Made by a program: the position numbers and the translations under genes. Positions 52,274 to 59,225 of a stretch of 59,225 nucleotides of DNA are shown one piece after another. The stretch spans positions 1-59,225 of the forward strand of contig NZ_QWVT01000040.1 in the NCBI RefSeq assembly GCF_003570705.1, given 5' to 3'. Below the pieces are notes generated by a model, which was given only the letters and a program-made list of their open reading frames with translations, ran no database searches and had not been told where the DNA came from. Origin of the DNA: Mesobacillus zeae. Its GTDB lineage: Bacteria > Bacillota > Bacilli > Bacillales > Cytobacillaceae. The stretch's first letter is position 1. Every line of letters starts with the position of its first letter.

Positions 52274-52927
52274 TTATCCATTTTGCTTATGCATGATATT
52301 TTCTTTTAGTCCCATAGCTGCTTTTTTAGGACTCTCCGCATTCGATATGAATGAGATGACAGAAACACCATCAACCCCGGAAGACATGACATCTCCGGCG
52401 TTTTCCGCTGTAATGCCGCCGATTCCAACAATTGGGATGCTGTATCCATTTTTTCTTAGCTCTCTTATGAAAGAAACCCCGCTTGCAGGCAAAGCGTCTT
52501 CCTTAGTTGTAGTGTGAAACACCGGCCCTACGCCAAAGTAATCGGCTCCCATCTCTCGCGCTTGTTCGGCCTCCTTCAATGTATGTACCGATACACCAAG
52601 GATTTTGCTGCCGACCAGACAGCGTGCTTCACCTGCCGACATATCACTCTGGCCAATATGGACACCGTCCGCATCGACTTCGAGCGCCAGTTCGATGTCA
52701 TCATTTACGATAAATGGAATGCCAGCTTCTTTGCAGATTCGCTGTAAGTTCACAGCAAGTTGTTTCTTTTCACAACCTCCTAGGCTGCCTTGCCCTTTTT
52801 CACGGAATTGAAAAAGGGTAATGCCTCCCTTGATTGCCTCTTTTAGAACTGTTTCAGGATCCTTCCTGCAGTTATTGCTCCCCATGATAAAATACAATTT
52901 CAGCATTTCGCGCAATTTATCTTCCAT
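52274..52927 (-). CDS. thiE: thiamine-phosphate synthase
   Basis: A 217-residue TIM-barrel enzyme that joins hydroxymethylpyrimidine diphosphate and thiazole phosphate to thiamine phosphate. Motifs: LFQFREKG near residue 37, FIVNDDIELALEVDADGVHIGQSD, LGVSVHT, DYFGVGPVFHTTTK and VGIGGI for phosphate binding. The ATG overlaps the end of thiD by 11 bases. Confidence 0.95.
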   Translation of the reverse strand: MEDKLREMLKLYFIMGSNNCRKDPETVLKEAIKGGITLFQFREKGQGSLGGCEKKQLAVNLQRICKEAGIPFIVNDDIELALEVDADGVHIGQSDMSAGEARCLVGSKILGVSVHTLKEAEQAREMGADYFGVGPVFHTTTKEDALPASGVSFIRELRKNGYSIPIVGIGGITAENAGDVMSSGVDGVSVISFISNAESPKKAAMGLKENIMHKQNG

Positions 52928-53768
52928 TTTTCATCTCTACCCTTCTATGATTATAGGCAAAATGATTGGTCGGTCCGTGCCCTTTCCCTATGTTCAAATC
53001 GTCCTGTATAGCCATCTGAATAAAATCCTTCGCAAGTTTAGCCGAATCCATCACACTTTCGCCATTGGCAATTCCAGCAGTAAGTGCAGCTGAAAATGTA
53101 CAGCCTGTTCCATGTGTATTTTTAGTTGGAATGCGGGCACTTGTAAAATAGCTGAAATCTTGGCCGTTATACAAGAGATCCGAAGCGGAATCGTGACTAT
53201 TCTCATCGTGGCCCCCTTTAATGATGACATGCTTCGCACCAAGCTTGTGAAGTAATACAGCTGCATGCTTTTTATCCTCTTCCGTTGATATTCTTACACC
53301 CGTAAGAACTTCTGCTTCCGGTATATTCGGCGTCACGACAAGTGCGCAGGGCATCAGGTATTTTTTTACAGCCTCGACCGCTTCCGTTTGTAAAAGCGAT
53401 GCGCCCCCTTTTGCTATCATCACGGGATCTACAATTGCCTGCCAGCCGTAATGATTTATCCGTTCAGCTACCGTAATAATAATGTCGGCGCTGAAAAGCA
53501 TCCCCGTCTTTAGCGCGTCCGTTCCGATATCCTCACCGATACAATCAATCTGGGCTGCGACCATCTTAGGTGACATTGGATAAATATCCTGGACACCAAG
53601 TGTGTTTTGCGCAGTTACAGCAGTAATTGCGGAAGTCCCGTAAACACCAAGCTCCTGAAAGGTTTTAAGATCGGCCTGTATCCCGGCGCCCCCACCACTG
53701 TCTGATCCTGCGATTGTCAATGCTTTACGCACTGTTCTCATCTCGTTACCGTTCCCCGCGCCTATCAT
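52917..53768 (-). CDS. thiD: hydroxymethylpyrimidine (phosphate) kinase
   Basis: A 283-residue ribokinase-fold enzyme that phosphorylates hydroxymethylpyrimidine twice. The start [21 protein letters not shown] and the catalytic [10 protein letters not shown] near the C-terminus are diagnostic. ATG at 53768 overlaps the thiM stop in ATGA; a later ATG at 53741 would also leave the domain complete. Confidence 0.94.
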   Translation of the reverse strand: MIGAGNGNEMRTVRKALTIAGSDSGGGAGIQADLKTFQELGVYGTSAITAVTAQNTLGVQDIYPMSPKMVAAQIDCIGEDIGTDALKTGMLFSADIIITVAERINHYGWQAIVDPVMIAKGGASLLQTEAVEAVKKYLMPCALVVTPNIPEAEVLTGVRISTEEDKKHAAVLLHKLGAKHVIIKGGHDENSHDSASDLLYNGQDFSYFTSARIPTKNTHGTGCTFSAALTAGIANGESVMDSAKLAKDFIQMAIQDDLNIGKGHGPTNHFAYNHRRVEMKNGR

Positions 53769-54583
53769 AATCCTGCCTCCAATACAGTCTCGATTCGTGC
53801 CCGGCTGTTAAGTTCATCCGTACCTGTGAGCGCCAGCTGGTTGAGGAATTCAATCTGGAAGCTACCTGGGCCAAGATTTTTTGTTCTCTCAGCAGCCCTT
53901 TCTGCAGCAACATTATAAAAAGCAATCGCCGCAACAGCTGCTGCTGCATAATCTTTTTCAACCGCCGCAAAGGCACCGATGACGGCTGACAGCAGACATC
54001 CTGTTCCAGTCACTTTTGTCATAATGGGATGACCGTTCTTAATTTTGACGGCGGAGTAAGCAGTTGCCACAACATCTTCTTTTCCCGTGATGACGACAAC
54101 AGTATCAAATTTCCTGGCAGTCTCAACAGCTAGCCCAACTGTATCCTCTCTGGTTTCGACTGAATCGACACCTTTAATGCCCCAGCTGCGGCCGGCCACA
54201 TTTGCCACCTCTGCGGCATTTCCCCTTAAAATTGCAATCTTTTGCTCTTCCATCAGGGTCTGGGCGGTATCTGTACGGTAAACCGTTGCCCCCGCTCCTA
54301 CAGGATCAAGGACAACCGGAATACCGTGCATACTGGCCGACTTTGCAGCAAGCGCCATTGCCTCGACCGTACTACTTCTTAACGTACCGATATTGAGGAC
54401 AAGCGCGCCGGCGATGCTGGCCATTTCCCCAGCTTCCTCCACAGCATCCGCCATGACAGGAGAAGCTCCCAATGCAAGCAGTCCGTTAGCGGAAAAATTA
54501 GCTGCTACCACGTTTGTAATATTATGTACAAGCGGATTGCCGCTTCTTACTTTTTCTAGAATAGAACAGAGCTTTTGATTCAA
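53765..54583 (-). CDS. thiM: hydroxyethylthiazole kinase
   Basis: A 272-residue ribokinase-fold enzyme that phosphorylates the thiazole moiety in salvage. [28 protein letters not shown] at the N-terminus, [10 protein letters not shown], and [10 protein letters not shown] with the catalytic cysteine are diagnostic. The start is TTG at 54583 with AAAAAGGAGG eight bases upstream. It is the first gene of a salvage operon (thiM, thiD, thiE, thiW) under a TPP riboswitch. Confidence 0.95.
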   Translation of the reverse strand: MNQKLCSILEKVRSGNPLVHNITNVVAANFSANGLLALGASPVMADAVEEAGEMASIAGALVLNIGTLRSSTVEAMALAAKSASMHGIPVVLDPVGAGATVYRTDTAQTLMEEQKIAILRGNAAEVANVAGRSWGIKGVDSVETREDTVGLAVETARKFDTVVVITGKEDVVATAYSAVKIKNGHPIMTKVTGTGCLLSAVIGAFAAVEKDYAAAAVAAIAFYNVAAERAAERTKNLGPGSFQIEFLNQLALTGTDELNSRARIETVLEAGL

Positions 54584-54689
54584 GATATAATCCTCCTTTT
54601 TCCGATAGCTGATATTTTTTTATCTTTATTGATATAAAATTTAATGATGGGTCTTCCCGATTACCGCCTCCTTTTCTGGTAAAATGAAT

Positions 54690-54720
54690 AAAAGCCAGAT
54701 CCGAATAGGACCTGGCTTAA
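54690..54720 (-). terminator. riboswitch-controlled terminator
   Basis: On the minus strand AAGCCAGGTCC pairs with GGATCTGGCTT (one mismatch) and runs into TTATT. It lies between the TPP aptamer and thiM, so it is probably the off-state hairpin of transcription control. Confidence 0.72.
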
Positions 54721-54737
54721 ATAGCAAATAAAATCAT

Positions 54738-54832
54738 GGCTACTTTCCTACGCTGGTATGATCCAGATCAGGTCCGAAGGGTTAGAAAACCGACTGTTTT
54801 CCTCTCAGCCCTAATCGCGGGCACCCCTAGTA
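54738..54832 (-). ncRNA. TPP riboswitch aptamer (thi box)
   Basis: On the minus strand the conserved order is present: AGGGGTGCCCGCG, GGCTGAGAGG, then CCCTTCGGACCTGATCTGG and ATCATACCAGCGTAGGAAAG. These are the P2-P5 elements that bind thiamine diphosphate. It controls the thiM-thiD-thiE-thiW operon through the following terminator. Confidence 0.95.
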
Positions 54833-54981
54833 GTGTTACATATGCATTTTTTTCATCATAGCCCCAAGCATTCAGCCTGTAAAGCAAAAAGATTCAGAAA
54901 GATGGTTCCTGCCACCCTTTTTAAGATTACGAAACTCTCATGCCGGGAATGAATAGGAAAAAGAAGATAGGGGGAAACGTT

Positions 54982-56676
54982 ATGATTGAGCTCGATTTCA
55001 AACATGATCCCAAGAAAAACGCAAACTTGATCGCGAATTTTTCTTTCCGTAAATTTAACCTTCAGAAAGCTGTTCAAGAAACAGACAGACTTTTCCATGA
55101 AAATGCCGAACAGAATCCGGTAACTTTCACCCCCGCAAAGAAAGCGGGCGGCATTACTAGACTTTTCAAGAATTTCCACCATAATTTTTCACGTGCATTC
55201 CTTACCGTGAATGCAGGTGCAAACATTCAGGAATTTTCAACTGTCGCTGATGCAGATGGGAACTTAGTTCCCGAATGGAAGAGCATGCTCGACGAAGAGT
55301 ATGCGAGGCTGGAAAGGGAAATTGAAGAAGAAGTATGTGTCGGAGACTTTGGTGCAGTCGGTGATGGCGTGACAGATGATACTGAGGCGTTCAAAAAAGC
55401 TATTGACCGGGGAAAAAGAAGGGTCATCATCCCACCTGGTGTCTATATCACTAAGGGAATCCGGCTTCCTTCATGGACTATATTATCCGGTTCGGGTAAA
55501 GGGGCCACGACGATTAAGCTAAATCCCTCTGCTTCAAAGGGAACAAGACTTGTAACAAATATGCACCATTGGTGGGGAAACCATCATATTTCTGTTGAAG
55601 GCTTGAGTCTTGATTGGAATGTCGAAAGGCTCGGTAATACCAAAAAAACCAGCACTTGGGGAAATCATTCAAGCTGCCTGACGTATGCGAATGTGACATT
55701 TGGCTGGGTGAAAGAAACAGAAGCGATCAATCCAGGGCTGCATTGTTTTGATATTTCTTCAACCCTCTACGATTATTCCGGTGATGGCTACAGGGCCCGC
55801 GGAGGCAGCCAGTTTATCTGGCTCGATAAGTTAAACGGAAAAGGCTTTGGGGACGACGGCATCACTACACATCACAGCGATAATATTTTTATTTCCAATT
55901 GCCATATGTGCGATCCTAGCGGCAGGGCCCATGCCAAGGGATTCTCCAATTCTAACGGAATCGAAGTCGACGATGGTTCGCGCAATGTCTGGCTCCTCAA
56001 TAATTCAACCGCAAGATGCTTTGGCGGTGTGGAAATCAAAGCGCATGAAACCTCATCCGCAGGAAATAATGTGGTCATCATCGGTCATTTGTCGCTAAAT
56101 GATAATCGAAGCTACAATTTCAGACATATCGGCCACCATAAAAATACTGACCCTGACTCGGCTACAGCCTGCAATATCAGAGCGACGAACCTTATTGCCA
56201 TTGCGCCGAAATTTACAGAGCTGTATGCTGAGTCAGACCCGCGCGCCCTTGTCGTGTCAGCCTATAAGAACGTTGTCATCAACCATTTCAGCCTTATCGG
56301 CGACCCTGATTATGACTATAAAGGCAACCCGGTTATAGCCATCCAGTATAAAGCGAAAAATGTTGTTCTCAGCAATGTTTCCATCAGGGATTTCAAACAT
56401 GCAGGTAGCGACATCAAAATTTTTGGCGGTGAGCATCATGCCGACCATATCAGCGTCAGGAACGTAACGGTTAAAAACTCGGCACCTCAGGCCATTAGGA
56501 TTGGCAAGGGACTGAAAATGGTCAGCATCCAAAACCTTGAAGCAACAGGGTTTAATGGAAAGTACGCAGTAAAAGCAGATGATCCACCTTTCGAGCTATC
56601 CGGGGTACAGGCGGAAGGTTACAGCTGCCTTGCAGCAATTGCGGGCAAGAAATACACTTCTATTGTATACAGATAA
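54982..56676 (+). CDS. pectate-lyase-like right-handed beta-helix protein
   Basis: A 564-residue protein. Residues about 1-115 have no clear domain. At about 120 the Pectate_lyase_3 start DFGAVGDGVTDDTEAFKKAI and IIPPGVYI begin a long parallel beta-helix with repeated asparagine/valine rungs (for example NNSTARCFGGVEIKAHETSS and NVVLSNVSIRDFKHAG). No signal peptide is seen. The architecture resembles YobO/YorA-type proteins and phage tail-spike depolymerases, so it may be a prophage-derived or cell-surface polysaccharide-degrading enzyme. ATG at 54982 lies behind AGGGGG; an upstream ATG at 54940 is less likely. Confidence 0.82.
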   Translation: MIELDFKHDPKKNANLIANFSFRKFNLQKAVQETDRLFHENAEQNPVTFTPAKKAGGITRLFKNFHHNFSRAFLTVNAGANIQEFSTVADADGNLVPEWKSMLDEEYARLEREIEEEVCVGDFGAVGDGVTDDTEAFKKAIDRGKRRVIIPPGVYITKGIRLPSWTILSGSGKGATTIKLNPSASKGTRLVTNMHHWWGNHHISVEGLSLDWNVERLGNTKKTSTWGNHSSCLTYANVTFGWVKETEAINPGLHCFDISSTLYDYSGDGYRARGGSQFIWLDKLNGKGFGDDGITTHHSDNIFISNCHMCDPSGRAHAKGFSNSNGIEVDDGSRNVWLLNNSTARCFGGVEIKAHETSSAGNNVVIIGHLSLNDNRSYNFRHIGHHKNTDPDSATACNIRATNLIAIAPKFTELYAESDPRALVVSAYKNVVINHFSLIGDPDYDYKGNPVIAIQYKAKNVVLSNVSIRDFKHAGSDIKIFGGEHHADHISVRNVTVKNSAPQAIRIGKGLKMVSIQNLEATGFNGKYAVKADDPPFELSGVQAEGYSCLAAIAGKKYTSIVYR

Positions 56677-57092
56677 TAAAGTTATTTAATATTAATAAAA
56701 AAACAAAGAGCCCTACTACCTCTAAATTGAAGTATGACTCTTTTAAGTTGTTTAATTATCGCTAATTAAAATCGAATCTGTTAAAAAAACGACTAATAAA
56801 TTTGTTTAAATCTTCTTCAACTAATGCTGCCCCATTAGCCAACCATGCATCGCACGACCAGCGCTGCACCACAGAGAATGAAAATAGTGGAAAACCGTCC
56901 ATACTGATTCTATGGCTGGGTGAGGAAGGTCGATGAACTATGGTGCCATTAGAGCCCATCCGTTAGTCTGACTCCAACGACCTCGGTGCATCACAGACTG
57001 TCGCTCCCTTACGGGAAGCACTCATGGTAGATTAATCCTATTCTGGTTTTTGCACCAGCCTCTAATTTTTCGCCATAGGAAGGATGGTTTCA
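56677..57092. ncRNA. non-coding left end of the IS110-type element; candidate bridge RNA
   Basis: This 415-base stretch has no gene. From about 56780 it is rich in short inverted repeats: CCATA/TATGG near 56900, a GGTCG/CGACC pair (about 56929 and 56983) enclosing a loop of some 45 bases, and GCTCCC/GGGAAGC near 57000. IS110-group elements carry their target- and donor-recognition bridge RNA in the non-coding end upstream of the transposase gene. The exact RNA ends and the element boundary could not be fixed. Confidence 0.45.
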
Positions 57093-58400
57093 ATGGAAGT
57101 TATCATTGAACGAGTATGCGGAATGGATGTACATAAAGATAACATTACCGCCTGCATTATGACCCCCGAAGGAAAGGAGATTCAAACATTTTCTACAAAA
57201 ACGGTGTTTTTAATTCAACTGATGGATTGGATTAAATCACATGGTTGCACTCATGTCGCTATGGAGAGCACAGGTGTGTTTTGGAAGCCTATCGTGAACT
57301 TAATTGAGGCTGAAGAAATGGAATTTTTAGTTGTTAACGCACAACATATGAAAGCAGTCCCTGGTCGAAAAACAGATGTCAAGGATGCTGAGTGGATCGA
57401 TCAACTTCTTCGTCATGGGTTGTTGAAAGCTAGCTTTATCCCTGATCGAAATCAGCGGGAATTGCGTGAGCTTGTTCGTTATCGCAGAAGTATTATTGAA
57501 GAACGAGCTAGACAGCATAATCGAATTCAAAAGGTACTTGAAGGTGCAAATATCAAATTAGGCTCTGTCGTATCGGATATTATGGGCGTTTCATCAAAGG
57601 ACATGCTTCATGCGATCGCAAATGGTGAGGATGATCCTAAGAAACTAGCAAACTTTGCACGACGCTCGATGAAGAAGAAAAAAGATGATTTAATCCTTGC
57701 CCTGAATGGGTATGTGAATCCTCATCAACGCATGATGCTCAAAACGATTCTTACTCATATTGATTTTCTGACTGAACAGATTGAAAAACTCGATCAAGAG
57801 GTTGCCCAAAGAGTTAGTGTGTATCAAGAAAGCATAGAACGACTGGATTCAATACCTGGAATTGCCACTCGAATGGCAGAACAAATTCTAGCTGAAATCG
57901 GAACGGACGTTGAAAAACAGTTCGAAAGTGCAGCCAGATTATGTTCATGGGCCGCCCTCGTACCAGGACACAATGAAAGTGCAGGAAAAAGGAAATCAAC
58001 CAGAGGCAAAAAGGGAAATAAATATTTAAAATCTGCTTTAACTGAAGCTGCTCATTCAGTTGGAGCCTCCAAAAACTATCTTGGCGCTCTATACAGACGG
58101 ACAGCTGCACGAAAAGGAAGAAAACGAGCTGGAATTGTCGTTGCGCACGCCATGTTAAGAATTTCTTATTACCTTTTAACAAGAAAAGAAATGTATGTAG
58201 ACTTAGGCGAAGATTATTTTGATAAGCAAAAGCAAGCTTCCATTGTAAGAAATTCGGTCCGAAGGTTAGAAAACTTAGGATATACCGTAAATATATCAGA
58301 AGCATCCTAACCACCGATAAATTCTAGGAGACTTTAATAGGGCGCTGCTCTTTTTCAAAAAAATTGAAGCTTGCGTTTTATTTAATATGGTCTTTTTTCT
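57000..58400 (+). mobile_element. IS110-family insertion sequence (boundaries uncertain)
   Basis: One transposase gene (57093-58310) with structured non-coding DNA upstream and only a short non-coding stretch downstream, the layout of the IS110 group. These elements lack ordinary terminal inverted repeats and do not duplicate the target, so the ends cannot be placed by eye; the left end probably lies between 56700 and 56800. The coordinates given cover the core only. Confidence 0.6.
57093..58310 (+). CDS. IS110-family transposase (DEDD type)
   Basis: A 405-residue recombinase. The N-terminal RuvC-like DEDD domain shows GMDVHKDNITACI, MESTGVFWKPIV, and KTDVKDAEWIDQLLRHGLL. The C-terminal Tnp domain (transposase_20) starts at SIPGIATRMAEQILAEIG and includes SWAALVPGHNESAGKRK with the catalytic serine-type region. 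Full length, no frameshift, so the element may be active. It stands between the beta-helix gene and a broken glyoxalase gene, without disrupting either directly. Confidence 0.95.
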   Translation: MEVIIERVCGMDVHKDNITACIMTPEGKEIQTFSTKTVFLIQLMDWIKSHGCTHVAMESTGVFWKPIVNLIEAEEMEFLVVNAQHMKAVPGRKTDVKDAEWIDQLLRHGLLKASFIPDRNQRELRELVRYRRSIIEERARQHNRIQKVLEGANIKLGSVVSDIMGVSSKDMLHAIANGEDDPKKLANFARRSMKKKKDDLILALNGYVNPHQRMMLKTILTHIDFLTEQIEKLDQEVAQRVSVYQESIERLDSIPGIATRMAEQILAEIGTDVEKQFESAARLCSWAALVPGHNESAGKRKSTRGKKGNKYLKSALTEAAHSVGASKNYLGALYRRTAARKGRKRAGIVVAHAMLRISYYLLTRKEMYVDLGEDYFDKQKQASIVRNSVRRLENLGYTVNISEAS

Positions 58401-58487
58401 GATTATTAGTGTTTAATTTTCATGGTAGTTGAAGAAAAGGCGGACCAATACACTTTACTAATAATGCAGGGTTTTGGAGCTAGCTCT

Positions 58488-58988
58488 TCAACCCGCATAA
58501 TCGCGAACGGGGATACCAAGTGATTTTATCTGTTCTGCATATTTTCTGATTTGATCCGTGGATAAGCTGATTTCACTTAAAGATAAGACGCTGTTTAAGG
58601 AGAATTCCCTTTTGTTTGATTTAGAAGAAGTATCTCTTCTAGCAATATACTCCACTATGTTCCCTGCCGGATCTTCAAAATAACAAGCATTTGCTTGTGT
58701 TCTTCCTTTGAAATCTATTTCATCCAACCCGCCTTCCTTCAAAACTGAACTCGCTTTGATAGCCATTCCTTTGCCTGTTTAAACATATTTGAATGGATAT
58801 TAAATGCAAAATGATAATAATGATTACATTCCTTATCGTCTTTCATTAACTTTAATACACTCTTTCCAATTTGAAATAACGCATAACGGTCATTGGCAAA
58901 TAAAACTTTAAATTGGAGGGTTTGTTCATAAAATTGCACAGTTTGCTCAAAATTTGAAATCAGTAGTTCGACTTTGCTTAATTTTCAT
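58488..58988 (-). pseudogene. glyoxalase-fold (VOC) pseudogene
   Basis: Three frames together give a VOC-superfamily protein. An ATG at 58988 with AAGGAG upstream opens the gene but an AAAA run throws it out of frame. The second frame continues SKVELLISNFEQTVQFYEQ, FANDRYALFQIGKSVLKLM and EWLSKRVQF to 58739. The third frame gives LKEGGLDEIDFKGR and CYFEDPAGNIVEYIARR and ends at 58488, without the last part of the second domain (the glutamate ligand side). So there are two frameshifts plus a truncated C-terminus. Confidence 0.7.
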
Positions 58989-59199
58989 GCGCATAAACTC
59001 CTTGAAAAATTAGATCCAGGTAACTAAAAAAAGAATGACTTCTGTAAGAGTTATACGAACATCTTTTAATCCCCATGTACTTATAAAATTTTATTCCACT
59101 GCTTTACATAAACTCTCCTCCTCACAAGCACAATAAGGAATACTGTCTCAGTACCAGCAAAATACGTTTTTAAATCCTGGTGACAAATGGAGTGAAAAA

Positions 59200-59225
59200 A
59201 TGGTTGGAGAGAAAATTACAATGCT
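59200..59225 (+). CDS. possible start of a gene cut by the window edge
   Basis: GGAGTG lies five bases before an ATG at 59200, and the eight visible codons (MVGEKITM) contain no stop. Too short to identify. Confidence 0.3.

Noticed and set aside
29401-56730. Shared 12-base string CCTCTAAATTGA at about 29408 and 56718
   Set aside because: Matches of this length are expected by chance many times in a 59-kb window; both merely lie near terminators.
1-59225. CRISPR array, tRNA or rRNA genes, complete prophage
   Set aside because: No spaced palindromic repeats of the right type, no clover-leaf or rRNA sequence and no phage structural cluster were seen on either strand.

Overview
The window looks like chromosome from a spore-forming Bacillaceae bacterium (Bacillus or Mesobacillus-like). 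The base composition is moderately AT-rich, Shine-Dalgarno sites are strong (AGGAGG types, often with TTG or GTG starts), and many genes have close Bacillus relatives: YvgK/ModA, CidAB, YtrA-type ABC operon, BceRSAB, ThiMDE, YwbE, a GerA remnant. No rRNA, tRNA or CRISPR array is visible.

Region 1 (0-8.2 kb) holds the most unusual content. A compact minus-strand operon runs from a good promoter at 5214-5242 down to 257. It encodes a GrdB-family protein with an in-frame TGA (probable selenocysteine, with a bSECIS-like hairpin just downstream), an FAD monooxygenase, an acyl carrier protein, a LuxE-like acyl-protein synthetase, an IscU-like scaffold and a cysteine desulfurase. The genes overlap or are separated by only a few bases, which suggests one pathway combining selenium or sulfur redox chemistry with acyl transfer. 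Upstream lie a SAM methyltransferase, a YvgK-type regulator and a divergent ModA lipoprotein without ModB/ModC; a 20-bp repeat array sits between the last two.

Region 2 (8.2-12.6 kb) has an SMR pump, a GNAT acetyltransferase and a CBO0543-family membrane protein, then a run of broken small membrane-protein genes (frameshifts and an amber stop) around an intact DinB-like gene and an unlisted 37-residue membrane peptide.

Region 3 (12.6-30.3 kb) is mostly housekeeping and accessory metabolism: an ENPP-type phosphatase, Atg22-like MFS, AtoE, GNAT, an AT-rich nucleotidyltransferase resembling aminoglycoside-resistance enzymes, polysaccharide deacetylase, zinc ribbon, ASCH protein, LysR-CidAB, MATE pump, secreted M28 peptidase, DinB, a lone trpB and a ZIP metal transporter.

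Region 4 (30.3-44.3 kb) carries a complete Bce-type peptide-antibiotic sensing and detoxification module (regulator, kinase, ATPase, permease), a 21-bp repeat array, HAD phosphatase, receiver-only regulator, a truncated GerA-type germinant receptor, PEP carboxylase, an MFS pump and a YkuE-like phosphoesterase.

Region 5 (44.3-59.2 kb) has YwbE, a cold-shock protein, an MFS pump, a five-gene YtrA-type ABC operon with a palindromic operator, the TPP-riboswitch-controlled thiM-thiD-thiE-thiW operon, a pectate-lyase-like beta-helix protein, an IS110-family element with a structured upstream non-coding end (candidate bridge RNA), and a frameshifted glyoxalase-fold pseudogene.
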